Assembly: GCA_018819105.1 (NCBI GenBank)
Contig: JAHJQV010000004.1
Coordinates: 78,983-142,982 of the forward strand
Source of the DNA: Gammaproteobacteria bacterium
GTDB taxonomy: Bacteria; Pseudomonadota; Gammaproteobacteria; Xanthomonadales; Wenzhouxiangellaceae
Length of the DNA: 64,000 bases
Direction of reading: 5' to 3'
Made by a program: the position numbers and the translations under genes. The notes under the pieces were generated by a model. That model saw nothing but the letters and a program-made list of their open reading frames with translations. It was not told where the DNA came from and searched no databases. Below are positions 8,501-18,300 of the stretch, piece after piece (within the stretch, counting starts at the first letter, position 1; each line of letters starts with the position of its first letter).

Positions 8501-10901
8501 GCAGGTTCTGGTCGGCACCGACGGTGAAGCTGGGCGCGCTGTTGACCGGCACAATGGTGATGGTGAAGCTTTGCGGTGGTGAGGTGTCGACGCCACCATT
8601 GGCGGTACCGCCGTCGTCCATCAGTGCCAGCGAGACATTCGCCGAGCCGGTCTGACCGGCCGCCGGGGTAAAGCTCAGCGTGCCATCGGCGGCCACCGCC
8701 GGCTGTGCACTGAACAGGCTCTGGTTGTCGTTGCCGGTGATGTTGAAGGTCAGCATCTGACCGGACTCGTCCGGCGGCCCGACGCTGATGCCGGTGGCCC
8801 AGCCATTGATGACCTGGGCACCGCTATCCTGACCGGCGCTGGGGTTGGCACCAGCGGTAAACGATGGCGCGTCATTGACGGCATTGATGGTGAGGCTGAC
8901 CGTGGCCATCGCACATGCGGCCGGCGGTGGTGAGCCATCGTCGCAGACTTCATAGACAAAACTGTCGTTACCGTTGAAGTCCGCATCGGGTGTGTAGCTG
9001 ATCAGGCCGGTGGTGGGGTTGACCGACGTCATGCCGTTGGCGGCAGGAGTGGTCACGCTGACCGAAGCCGGATCAATGTTGCCATCGATGTCGCTGTCGT
9101 TTGCCAGCACATCGATATCGATGCCAACGTCTTCGTTGCCGGTGGCGCTGTCATTGCCGGTCGACGGAGGATCATTGACCGGGTTGACCGTGATTGTGAA
9201 GCTGGCCGGAGTCGATGTGTCGGCGCCGCCGTTGGCGGTGCCGCCGTCGTCGCTCAATGTCAATGTGATGGTGGCTGCACCGTTGGCATCGTCGGCCGGG
9301 GTGAAGCTGAGGTCACCAGTGATCGCATCGACAACCGGGCCGGCGGCAAACAGACCGACATTGTCGTTGCCGGTAATGTTGAAGGTCAGCACCTGACCGG
9401 ACTCATCGGGTGGCCCGGCGCTGATGCCGGTGGCCCATCCGTTGATGGTCTGCAGGCCGGCGTCTTCGTTGACGACCTGGTCGGGCCCGGCGGTAAATGT
9501 GGGCGCATCGTTAACATCGTTGATGGTGATGTTTACGGTCGCTGTGGCGCACTGCGCCGGCAACGGCGTGCCATCGTCGCAGACTTCGTAGACGAAGCTG
9601 TCGGCGCCGTTGAAATCGCCGGACTTGGTGTAGGTGATCACACCATTGGCGGGGTTGACGCTGGTGCCACCGTCAGCGGGTGGCGTGGTGACCGTCACCG
9701 AGGCCGGGTCAAGGTTGCCGTCGATGTCCGAATCGTTGGCCAGCACATCGATGTCGACCTGGATGTCCTCGTCGGTCGTCGCGCTGTCTTCCACGGCGAC
9801 CGGCGCATCGTTGATTGCATTCACGGTGATTGTCACCGTCGCTGCCGCCGAGTTGGTCTGGCCATCGTTGGCAAAGTAGCTGAAGCTGTCGCTGCCGTTG
9901 AAATCTGCATTCGGGGTGTAGTCGAAGCTGCCGTCGGCGTTCAGGGTAAAGCTTTGCGCATTGGCCGGGCCGGCAGCAAGCACCGCGGTGATCGGGTCCG
10001 TCTCGGGATCGCTGTCGTTGGCCAGCACGCCCGGAGCGGCCACGTTCAATGCGGTGTCTTCATCGACACTGAAAGCGTCAGCGTTGGCCACCGGGGCCAG
10101 GTTCTCCAGATCAGCCGCGTCCACGCGCAGGAACAGACGGTTGTTCTCCACCGCCGCAAAGGCGCTCAGCAGTTCTACGTTGGCGGCACCGTCACTGGCA
10201 TCGTCCGCCGGATCGGTCGCCAGCGGGGCAATGCCAGCCCAGTCGCTGACATCACCATCGCTGACGAAATTCATCGCCCACGCTGCCACACTGACCAGCA
10301 GCAGCGCACTCAGCGTGCCCAGCCGACCCCAACGACGCTGCATCAGCCAGCCGGCCAGCAGCAGCATGGCGATCAGCACAGCCAGTCCGAGCACACCCAG
10401 GGTCGGCACTTCCACCGGCTCCACCGGCAAACCAATGAGTATGTCTGCGCCACCGGTGCTGCCGTCGGTGCTCGCCAGCACGTCCGAACCGGTGCCGTTG
10501 TCGGCCACATAGACCAGTCGGATCTGATTGACGATGCCAGGATCCAGTTCCGCCAGACCCACGCTCAATTCGATCACATCGCTGGCAGCAGTGCCCACAT
10601 CCAGACCCACCGGATAACCGCCACCGACACTGCCCAGCGACTGCAGGCTGCTGCCGACGCATTCGGCCAGTTCGACATCGGTCACCTGCAGGCTGGCAAG
10701 CTCCACGCTGGCGCGCAGACGACGTTCAAAACCCGCTTCGGCCACGCCGCCAGCAGGGGTGACCACACAGCCGGTGGCGGGGTCACGGTCAAGATCGATC
10801 AGCACGTCATAGCTGACAGACTGTCCCACTGCAGTCAGTGGCAGGCCGAGCAGGACCAGCACGGCAGCGATCGATTTGACTAAGAATGAATTGCACTGCA
10901 T
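5568..10901 (-). CDS. Giant exported Ig/cadherin-like repeat and beta-helix protein
   Basis: A 1777-aa surface or secreted protein. An N-terminal signal peptide (residues 1-26) precedes a domain of about 130 residues. Then comes an internal IPTL-like signature, VPTLGVLGLAVL at 165, with a membrane helix and an MQRRWG stop. A second signal-like hydrophobic segment follows (about 194-210). From about 265 to 1130 there are about nine Ig/cadherin-like repeats with motifs such as DEDTALNV, VLANDSD and FNGSDSFSY, typical of VCBS/cadherin-like bacterial adhesins. Residues from about 1145 to the end resemble a right-handed parallel beta-helix. The internal position of the sorting-like segment is odd, because in known families it is C-terminal. 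Several DNA-level repeats reflect the protein repeats. The exact role (adhesion, matrix or enzyme) is unknown. Confidence 0.8.
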   Translation of the reverse strand: MQCNSFLVKSIAAVLVLLGLPLTAVGQSVSYDVLIDLDRDPATGCVVTPAGGVAEAGFERRLRASVELASLQVTDVELAECVGSSLQSLGSVGGGYPVGLDVGTAASDVIELSVGLAELDPGIVNQIRLVYVADNGTGSDVLASTDGSTGGADILIGLPVEPVEVPTLGVLGLAVLIAMLLLAGWLMQRRWGRLGTLSALLLVSVAAWAMNFVSDGDVSDWAGIAPLATDPADDASDGAANVELLSAFAAVENNRLFLRVDAADLENLAPVANADAFSVDEDTALNVAAPGVLANDSDPETDPITAVLAAGPANAQSFTLNADGSFDYTPNADFNGSDSFSYFANDGQTNSAAATVTITVNAINDAPVAVEDSATTDEDIQVDIDVLANDSDIDGNLDPASVTVTTPPADGGTSVNPANGVITYTKSGDFNGADSFVYEVCDDGTPLPAQCATATVNITINDVNDAPTFTAGPDQVVNEDAGLQTINGWATGISAGPPDESGQVLTFNITGNDNVGLFAAGPVVDAITGDLSFTPADDANGAATITLTLSDDGGTANGGADTSTPASFTITVNPVNDPPSTGNDSATGNEDVGIDIDVLANDSDIDGNIDPASVSVTTPAANGMTSVNPTTGLISYTPDADFNGNDSFVYEVCDDGSPPPAACAMATVSLTINAVNDAPSFTAGANPSAGQDSGAQVINGWATGISVGPPDESGQMLTFNITGNDNQSLFSAQPAVAADGTLSFTPAAGQTGSANVSLALMDDGGTANGGVDTSPPQSFTITIVPVNSAPSFTVGADQNLLEDAGAQSIVGWASNISPGGPADVGQTLMFNITGNTAPALFSAPPVVTPDGTLSFTPAADANGSATITLELMDDGGTANGGVDTSPPQNFTITIAAVNDPPSFTVIGAPPAVNEDPGSVITGGALNISAGPADEAAQGLSFNLTPTASDSTMGFTVAPTMDAATGNLSYTPAPNAFGSASFSVVLMDDGGTADGGVDSSPAQNLTITLTPVNDPPTVVNHTLTTHSAVRITLGGGDSELLKDGAADVDDPNTALSVSPLAASSANGALLTLTDAATGTYRYDPPGGFAGNDSFSYEVCDSATTAGPVQCATGTVNVTVTGPALWVVNSGAAPGGDGSLNRPLQALSNLPGGRAAGARIFLASGNNPGGHNFVTNEQLIGQGASGNSFDGFLGVQVPGNGTLDARPAVAGTRPVVQGQVTLANGALARGFNIAPASGVQGLFGSGAFTGIDVRQLNVATVNATAVNLNGLNGLFFIDRVDANGGLNGIALNNFPSGGLFSVVGDGSMSRNGSGGTIQNTTGDGVLLINANNVSLHSMNLFNVGDTVDSSAGGNNLATNDHAVESQGGAQIFLDAVHINNPAAGGWEAVDLGGINGIRLDSLIENVDVSNMQALEVRNTNTDMTRFTIDATRFANQDATNGSSYVLLQSFGSSNMEVEVILGSLFEQLFGNGFQANANGTGTVNVTVDNSTFRDAVDGTVGLGATGGLGGIIAAASADATLNYNISNNTLRDIGRPLANAGVITLQGIGGNNKLLDGRFDNNFIDRIGYPTAATATGTSAVGHRVIDIVTENDITRLDHESTGNMIDDTSREAFFVSSRGASQDFDISLTNNELGQVVPIGSTNREAIEMLSEDSSDMEAIVTNNLIAGNTSVLDQVVDIDIENTSFMDMRFVDNTVTNAQPAGGVEVVVDTENGTSTHCMVFTGNTAVDVEFDVNASPSGHRIENFASRVANNPGVSNFLDGAGVTDVGAGTCQQPDF

Positions 10902-11045
10902 GAATTACCCCGGTTGTATTGACAACAAACTGTCCTGATGCACGAAGGCACAAACGCAGAGCACCTGTTCGCGCTACTTATCACCTATGCAAGTGACTTT
11001 GCGGGGGCAAATCTCGCACCCGCAGGTAAAATAATGCCACCGTCA

Positions 11046-11084
11046 TCAATCCGGCTCGCCCGATTCCATGCCGTCGGCAAACTG
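11046..11084 (-). other. C-terminal DGFE-type tail (DGME variant)
   Basis: The final codons encode QFADGMESGEPD directly after a DUF11 domain. This is the Met variant of the tail seen at 22712, 28868 and 46531. Role unknown; possibly a sorting or secretion signal. Confidence 0.5.
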
Positions 11085-13415
11085 AGCCACGATGTCGGTG
11101 TCGGAATCGCTGTTGTTGCCGGGGTCGGTGTCGGTCACACCGGCGGAGGCGGCTACCGTTGCTGTGTTGGTGATCGGAATTTCATCCTGATCCAGCAGTT
11201 CTGCCTGCAATGCAATCACAATGCTGTCGGCGGCACCAATGTCGACCAGTTCATCGATGTCACCGACTCCGCTGGCGGCACAGGCCGAAGCCGGGCCAGG
11301 GCTGCAGCTCCAGCTGGCATTGCCCAGTCGCATCGGCAGCAGGTCTACGATGTTGGCACCCAGAGCGGCGCTGGGACCGAGGTTGCTGACCGTCAGCACA
11401 TAGTTGATGGTGCCACCGGTCGGCGCCCAGATGCTGTTGGAAACCTTGTCCATGACCAGATCAACCACGGCCACCAGCGTGGTCAATTCGCTGTCGCTGT
11501 TGTTGCCGGGTTGCGGATCCTGGGTGCTGCTGGCGACCGTCGCGCTGGTGCTGAGCTGACCGCTGCCGTCGGGATCAGCGTTGACACTGACAACAACCGT
11601 GCTGCTGGCACCACTGCTCAGACTGCCCAGACTGCAGGACGGCGTGCCGGACGGATCTTCGCTGCAGCCGCTGGTTGCAACCGGCGTCAATCCGCTGGGA
11701 AAATTGAAACTGATGACAACATCATCGGCCGTAAAGCTGCCATTGTTGGTCACTTCAGCGCTGATCAGCAGCGTACCGCCGGCCACCACAGGATCGACAC
11801 TGTCTGACAGTGAGATGCTCAGATCAGCGCTGGGTGTCACCCCACCCAGATCCTCGAACTGCATGCGCACGCCGGAGGCGTCGTTTTCCGGCGTCCAGGC
11901 TTTCACGAAGCGGTTGTTCGAGGTGATGATCAGCATGGTGGTGTCGGGATCGGCGGCCGGATGGCCAAACGTCTGCAGGTCATACGCTGCGGCCTGGGCA
12001 TCGGCCAGCACCACGTCCGGGTAGAACTTGTTGACCGAGCTGCGCTGCGAACCATTCTGCAGGATGAACTGGTGACTGAGACCCAAGCCGCTGAGCTCGG
12101 TCAGCAGATCCACCAGGCTGTCACCGTCAAGATCGATCCCGGCTCCGCTGGCGATGGTGGTGGAGGGCACTTCGGCCACTGTCACGTCCTCACAGGAAGG
12201 TGCGCTGGCACCGCCGGCGTTGGCGACGGTAAGGCATACGGTGAAGGTGCCGGCATTCGCATACACATGCGAGACATCGGGTGAGGTTGCACTGCCGCCG
12301 TCGCCGAAGTCCCACAACCATGAGGTTACCACTCCGGCGGACTGATCAGAGAATTCAGCAACCAGATCAAAACTGCTAAAGCTGAAATCGGCCACCGGCG
12401 GTGGCGGCGGTGTGCCCAGCAGTTCGAACACGAAGCGCACGCCTGAGGCATCGTTTTCCGGGGTCCACAGCTTGTAGAAGAAACCGTTGCTGCTGCTGAC
12501 GATCATGGTGGTGTCGAAGTCGGCTTCCGGATGACAGAACAGCTGGGTGGAAGTGGCGGCAGCCTGGGCATCGGCCAGCACCACGTTGCGGTAATCCTTG
12601 AGCACGGCACCGGCCTCGGCGTTGTTCTGCGGCGCAAAGCGATTGGGACTGTCAACACCACAGCCGGTGTCCGCTTCGACCAGAATGTCGTCGAGTCCGT
12701 CGCTGTCCAGGTCCAGGCCCAATCCCGATGCAACCGTTGTCGATGGCTCTTCGGTGATGGTCACGTTCTGACAGACCTGCGCTGAATCACCACCGGCGTT
12801 GCTGGCAATCAAACAGACGTTGAAGCTGCCCGCACTGGCATACACATGGCTTGTGTTCTGGCTGTTGCTGCTGTTGCCGTCGCCAAAATCCCAGTCCCAC
12901 GAGGCCGGCGATCCGGTCGAGGTATCGGTGAAGTCGGCGACGATGTCGAAGCTGGAGAAGGTGAAGCTGGCGGTTGGTGGCGGTGGCGCACCAGAGCCGA
13001 CGAATTCCCATTCCACGGTGATGCCGGAACCCGTGTTGGGGCCCTGATCGCGCAGTTTGTAGAACTGCTGATCGGGCGTTTTGTAGATGAAGATATCCTG
13101 GAACACGCCAGGAAACGACTGCGGGACCTGGCTGCCCTTAGGATCAGTATATTTCAGCCCCTGGACCAGCCCCAGCGTGACGTTTTCCCACGCCGTACCT
13201 GGTATCTGTTCGGCCAGCTTGGCAAGCAGGGTCCCGTTGATTTGTCGGATGGCGGTGATACTGCCACCAGACACTGCTTCCAGGTCGGCGGTTGAATCAG
13301 TATTGAAATCCAGCGTGCTGCCGGGTGCCAGCAGCACAATCACCGCTGCAGCCGGTGTACAGGCCAAACCCAGCAGCGCTGCAATCAACAAATGTTTCAG
13401 CTTTTGCATGGTCAT
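11046..13415 (-). CDS. Exported PKD/DUF11 protein with a repeated unnamed module
   Basis: A 789-aa secreted protein with a signal peptide at 1-24. A module of about 105 residues occurs three times (about 26-139, 228-334, 423-524). The second and third copies share VVLADAQAAA, HPxADxDTTM and WTPENDASGVR; the first is divergent. PKD domains separate the modules (146-222 and 339-415, each with WDFGDG-like cores). Two DUF11-type domains follow (about 529-640 and 645-770), and the chain ends FADGMESGEPD, a tail shared with other exported proteins here. PKD and DUF11 folds mediate extracellular protein or polysaccharide contacts; nothing points to catalysis. GGGGGA precedes the ATG. The gene sits between the S74 and Ig-like genes in the minus-strand block. 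Confidence 0.8.
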   Translation of the reverse strand: MTMQKLKHLLIAALLGLACTPAAAVIVLLAPGSTLDFNTDSTADLEAVSGGSITAIRQINGTLLAKLAEQIPGTAWENVTLGLVQGLKYTDPKGSQVPQSFPGVFQDIFIYKTPDQQFYKLRDQGPNTGSGITVEWEFVGSGAPPPPTASFTFSSFDIVADFTDTSTGSPASWDWDFGDGNSSNSQNTSHVYASAGSFNVCLIASNAGGDSAQVCQNVTITEEPSTTVASGLGLDLDSDGLDDILVEADTGCGVDSPNRFAPQNNAEAGAVLKDYRNVVLADAQAAATSTQLFCHPEADFDTTMIVSSSNGFFYKLWTPENDASGVRFVFELLGTPPPPPVADFSFSSFDLVAEFSDQSAGVVTSWLWDFGDGGSATSPDVSHVYANAGTFTVCLTVANAGGASAPSCEDVTVAEVPSTTIASGAGIDLDGDSLVDLLTELSGLGLSHQFILQNGSQRSSVNKFYPDVVLADAQAAAYDLQTFGHPAADPDTTMLIITSNNRFVKAWTPENDASGVRMQFEDLGGVTPSADLSISLSDSVDPVVAGGTLLISAEVTNNGSFTADDVVISFNFPSGLTPVATSGCSEDPSGTPSCSLGSLSSGASSTVVVSVNADPDGSGQLSTSATVASSTQDPQPGNNSDSELTTLVAVVDLVMDKVSNSIWAPTGGTINYVLTVSNLGPSAALGANIVDLLPMRLGNASWSCSPGPASACAASGVGDIDELVDIGAADSIVIALQAELLDQDEIPITNTATVAASAGVTDTDPGNNSDSDTDIVAQFADGMESGEPD

Positions 13416-13498
13416 GTGTTTATCCCCCGGGGGTCAATGTCTGGTGAATGTTGCCGGCACGGCCATGGCAGTGCCGGCAACAGCATGGCAGCATGGCA

Positions 13499-15310
13499 TC
13501 AATGTTCTGCCCGCACCTGTTCCATGGCCGGGCGGAACATGGCATCGTCCTGCACCCGCTCTACCGTGGTCACACGTGCGCTCAATGCCTCGATGTGCCT
13601 GACCAGTTCGCTCTGTGCGGCGGCGAACTCATTCAGGCGCTCAATTTCTGTGCGCAGCCTGTCGATCTCCTGGTCCTTGCGATCCAGCTCCTGTTTCAGC
13701 CCCTGAATTGCCGCCAACGCCACACCACTGGTGTCGATGGTGGCAATGCTGCGGTCGCTGCTGCCGAGTCCGAACTGGCGGAAGAAATCCTGCGCCATCG
13801 GACCCAGATGCAGCACCTGCTCGTCCTCCTTGTAAGCCCAGGTGCTGATCGGCAGTTCGCTGACCCGTTCCAGCACATAGGCCGGATCGACCGGGGTGAT
13901 GTTGGTCTTGCGGTTGACATCCGAATTCTGCGTCAAGGTACCACTGATGGTCAGATTTCCGGTGCCGCGCGACAGGCTGAATTCCGTGGTGCCGGAATCC
14001 TCTTCGGTGATGAAAAAGCCAAACCGGGTGGAGCTGATCTGCCAATCGTGCAGATCGCCCGAGGTGTCATCGAACTGGATCGTGCTGGCACCATTGTTGG
14101 CCAGCAGCAGCAGCTCACGGGCCAGATTGATGCTGTTGACCTCCTCGATCCTGACCGTCGTCGCGCTGCCGTCACCGCGCACCTGCAAAGGATGATCGGC
14201 GGTGGTCAGGCCCATCCCCATGCCGACATTGGCAGAAAACGTGGTGAGGTTGTTCAGCCGCGTACCGGCCTGTTCCAGCACCAGCGCGTCGGTGGGCGAA
14301 TTCGGCCTGATCTTGAACGGCAAACGACTGCCGTTGGTGACATCGCGCACAAAGAAATTGGTCTCGTTGCCGGCCAGGTCCCAGACCTGCGGCGTGAAGC
14401 CGGAGCTACCGTTCTGATCCAGGCGAACCGTGGGCGAATCGCCGTCAACAATGTGCTGTTCGACCACTGGCGTGCTGGTGCCAAGACCCACGTTACCGGC
14501 ATCATCGACATACAGGGCATTGCTGGGCGCGGTGGCCTCAATGGTGAACGGAACACGCGCGTTGCTGATGTCCTCGATGGCAAACTTGTTGGCCCCGCCA
14601 TTGGTGGAGTCGTTGGCGGTCAGTTGCCAATCCACATTGGGAAAACTGCCGCTGTTAGAGGTGTCGTCAAACTTGATGCGCAGATTGTTTTCCTTCAGCC
14701 GGATGGTATCGAATCCGAAGACCTCGCCGTTGGTGCAATCCTGACCAACGCACTGACTGCCGATCACGATCTGGTTGTCAGCAATAACCTGGTCACGGGT
14801 GGCATCGTCATCGTCAACAAATCCGACATCATCCATGCCGGCTGCGCCAGGGCGCGACGCCTCACCAGGTCCGGTTTCGCCTTCACTTGCGCTGGCCTCA
14901 ACCAGCCTGGGATCGGCAGCACGGCCATTGACGATGGTGAAATTGCCAGCGGCTCCGATGACGGTGGCTTCATCAATCTGACTGAGACTGTCACGAAACG
15001 CCAGCGGCCCGGCCTTGTCCATCACCTGCAGTTCATAACGATAGCTGCCATCGGCCAGGCCGCGCAAACTGATTTCGATCGCCCGACCAGCGCGAAAACG
15101 GCTGCGCTGCAGATAACCGGAAGGCCCTTTGACGATCACATCCACCGCGCTGTCCAGGGCGGCTCGATCCAGTGGCTCGATCACCAGTATCTCCGGTAGC
15201 ACGTGGCTCTCATAATTCAATGTCTGTGCCAGCACAGTGGTGCTAAAAGCCAGTCCCAATCCGATCAGGGCGAGGCTGATGTTGCTGCGCAGATTGTCCA
15301 GATTTCTCAT
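13499..15310 (-). CDS. Exported tail-spike-like protein with S74 intramolecular chaperone
   Basis: A 603-aa protein with a signal peptide (1-29), a variable region and, at the C terminus, a peptidase S74/endosialidase chaperone domain (about 460-570). The self-cleavage region NSDVNRKTNI carries the expected Ser 463 and Lys 468. A coiled coil follows (about 532-585: GLKQELDRKDQEIDRLRTE). In phage tail spikes and some bacterial surface proteins this domain drives trimer folding and is then cut off. The middle part has repeated strands such as VGLGTSTPVVEQH and PLQVRGDGSATTVRIEE, typical of trimeric fibre stalks. AGAGGT precedes the ATG. With the collar genes it gives the block a phage-tail flavour, yet it has an export signal, so domestication is likely (inference). 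Confidence 0.85.
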   Translation of the reverse strand: MRNLDNLRSNISLALIGLGLAFSTTVLAQTLNYESHVLPEILVIEPLDRAALDSAVDVIVKGPSGYLQRSRFRAGRAIEISLRGLADGSYRYELQVMDKAGPLAFRDSLSQIDEATVIGAAGNFTIVNGRAADPRLVEASASEGETGPGEASRPGAAGMDDVGFVDDDDATRDQVIADNQIVIGSQCVGQDCTNGEVFGFDTIRLKENNLRIKFDDTSNSGSFPNVDWQLTANDSTNGGANKFAIEDISNARVPFTIEATAPSNALYVDDAGNVGLGTSTPVVEQHIVDGDSPTVRLDQNGSSGFTPQVWDLAGNETNFFVRDVTNGSRLPFKIRPNSPTDALVLEQAGTRLNNLTTFSANVGMGMGLTTADHPLQVRGDGSATTVRIEEVNSINLARELLLLANNGASTIQFDDTSGDLHDWQISSTRFGFFITEEDSGTTEFSLSRGTGNLTISGTLTQNSDVNRKTNITPVDPAYVLERVSELPISTWAYKEDEQVLHLGPMAQDFFRQFGLGSSDRSIATIDTSGVALAAIQGLKQELDRKDQEIDRLRTEIERLNEFAAAQSELVRHIEALSARVTTVERVQDDAMFRPAMEQVRAEH

Positions 15311-15325
15311 GTTCTCTACCTCTTG

Positions 15326-18300
15326 CTATGCGGACGATCTTGCCCGCTGATTGTTATTAAAGTGTTGCCAATGCAGGCCCGCGATCAGCAACAGCAATGC
15401 CAGCAGCAGTGCCAGCATGCCGGTACCGAGCGCAGGCACCGGCTCTGGTTCGGCAAGCGCCTGCGACACCGGCCCACCCGGGTCGTTGATGATGCCATCG
15501 TCGCCGCTGCTGTCGCCAAGCGCGTTGTCGGCCAGCAGCAGGGTCCAGACGTTGCCGTTCACAGTGGCACCGGTGGGCGCGCCAGCGGTGAAATCAAACC
15601 ACTCACTGGTGGTCGGATCACCGGGCGTGGTCGGACCGAATTTGAAATAGCTCTGGCTGAAGCCGCTGTCTGCGGCATGGAAGATGATGTCGACGCTAGC
15701 GTTCTCACACGGCAGCGCAAAGCCGATCAGGCCGAATGGAAAGCTCACAGCTGGCGGCGGTGGGCTGGACTGACTGGACGCCGCCAGGGCCTCGACATCG
15801 TTGATCGTGCTACACCCGCCGCCGGCAACAACGGTGACGAATGCGCCGCCATCGAAAGAGGGCAGCGATGCGACGTCGTCCTGAATGCCGTCCGGAATCC
15901 CGTCGTCATTGCCATCACCATTGTTGGGTGCCAGGTCCTCGACCGCAGCCGGCACACCATCACTGTCCTCGTTGACCACCAGCGTGGCGCTGGCCGGGGG
16001 ACTGGTGCCGAGACTGGAATCCAGCGGACTGCTGGTGTTGAGCCAGGTGCCCGGCTGCGCGCCGACGATGTCGACGCTGATGCTGCAGGCTGCGGCGGCG
16101 GCAACGCTGCCACCGCTGTAGTCAATCTGGGTACCACCGACGGGCGCGGTCAGCGTGCCTCCGGTACAGCTGGTGGAGTCATTGGCCGGGCTGGCGATGC
16201 GCAACCCTGCAGGCAGCGGATCTACAAAGCTCAGGCCGTTGGCGGCAACGCTTTCAGCGCTGTTGTCGATGCTGAAGGTCAACTGACTGACACCGCCGGC
16301 GGCCACCGGGGTTGGCGCAAAGGACTTGCTGAACCCAGGTGCGGTGCGCACGGTCAGCGTGGCAGTTGCCACCGGACTGCTGCCCAGGCTGGAGCTTAGC
16401 GCCGAAGTGGTGTTGACCAGCATGCCGGCGGCGGTGGTTACCACGTTGACGCGAATCTGACAGCTGGCGCCGGCGGCAACCAAACCGCCGCTGAGCTGCA
16501 CATTGCTGCCGCCGTCGGGCGCAGTCAGTGTGCAGCCACAGCCGTTGCTTGCGTTCGCGGGGCTGGCCAGCTGCATGCCGGCTGGCAAGGGATCATTGAA
16601 GCTCAGTCCAGAGGCGTCCAGCAGCGCTGCGCTGTTGTCGATGATCAGCGTCAGTTCGCTGATGTCGCCCTGCGGCACGCTGTCCGGATTGAAGCTCTTG
16701 CTGAACCCGGGCACGGGCGCAGGCGTGACGGTGAGGTTGGCACTGGCCGGTGCGCTGCTGCCGGAGCTTGAACTGAGCGTACCGGTGACGTTGTTGAACA
16801 CACCGTCGAGCAGCGCGCGCACACCCACCGACAGCGTGCAGCTTGCTCCGGCGTCAACGTTGCCACCACTGAAGGCAATCGAATCCGACCCCGGCGCCGC
16901 GCTGATGCTGCCGGCGCAGCTGGAGCTGGGGTTGGCCGGATCGGCAAGCACCAGACCTGCCGGCAGTGGATCGGTAAAGCCCAGCGCGGTGGCAGGCAGC
17001 GCGCTGGCGCTGTTGTCAATGGTAAAGGTCAAAGCGGTGCTCGCGCCAGCGACAATCGTGCTGGCAGCGAAGGCTTTGGCAAACAGCGGTGGCGGCTCCA
17101 CCGTCAAAGTTGCGGTGGCAGGCGGGGCAACCACCAGTCCGCCGCTGGTCAGCGCGGAACTCGCACTCGGAAAACTGCCCGGCACCGCAGTGGCGGGAAG
17201 CTGCAGCGTGACACTGAACGAGCAGCTCGCGCCCGGCGCAATGCTGGCGTTGTTGAGCGTGATCAGGCTGCTGCCAGCGAGCGTGGAACCGGTGCCGCAA
17301 AGGTCGGACTGGGGCAAGCCTACCGCGACCAGCCCCGGGATCACGCTGCCAAGGTTGTCGGTGAATGCCAGACCGCCGGCCGGATTGACCGGATCCGGGT
17401 TGCTGATCGTGTAATCAAGATTCACCATGCCGCCAGCCACCGCCTGGCTGCTGAAAGCCTTGCTGAACAGGAGATTCTGCAGCAGCAGATCGGCACTGGC
17501 CGGGTCGCCACGCACCGCCAGGCCGCCCAGCGTACCGCTGACCTCGCTGGTGACATTGGTCACGCTGCCGGTGGACGGCAGGCTGGCGGGGAGTTGCAGC
17601 GTGACATCGAACACACACTGGTCGCCAGCGGCCAGACTGCCGCCGGCAAGCGTCAGCACTGAAGTGCCACTGAGCTGCGATCCGGCACCACAAATGTCGT
17701 TGACCGGCAAGCCCGTGGCCAAAAGACCGCTGAGCGCGGCATCCAGATCGTCGGTGAAGCTGATGTCGGAAACCACCGAAACGGCATCCAGATTGTCCAA
17801 CGTGAATTGCAGCGTCACGGAGTCGCCGGGACCGGCCGGATCGTCGGTGAATGCCTTGGTCAACTGCAGCCGCAGATCATCAACCATCAGTACATCGGTC
17901 GCCGGCGGCAGCGTAATGGTCGATCCGGCGACCGTCGCGGTCAGATCGGAAGTTGCGCTCTGGTAATCGTTGGGCACGGCAGCGGCGGGCACATTCAGGT
18001 CGATTGTGAACGTGCACGACCCACCGGGCGCGAGGCTGCCACCGGTGAATAACAGAAAGCTGTTGCTGGAGAGCCCCGTCACCTGCGAGCCCATACCACA
18101 GGGATCGGCCAGCGGCAGGCCGGTGGCGGCCAGGCCGGCCAGGGTGTCGACGAGATTGTCGGTGAACTGGATCGCGCTCGCCGCCTCGGTGGTGCTGTCG
18201 TTGCGCAGCGTGAAGCTCAGCGTCACGGTGCCCCCCGGAAGCACCGGATCATCGATGAACGACTTATCGAAACTCAGGCTGGCAATGTCCAGCGTATCGG

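Noticed and set aside
13448..15199. A 583-codon plus-strand frame opposite the S74 gene
   Set aside because: The opposite strand carries intact signal peptide, S74 motif and coiled coil, whereas this frame is low-complexity with no motif.
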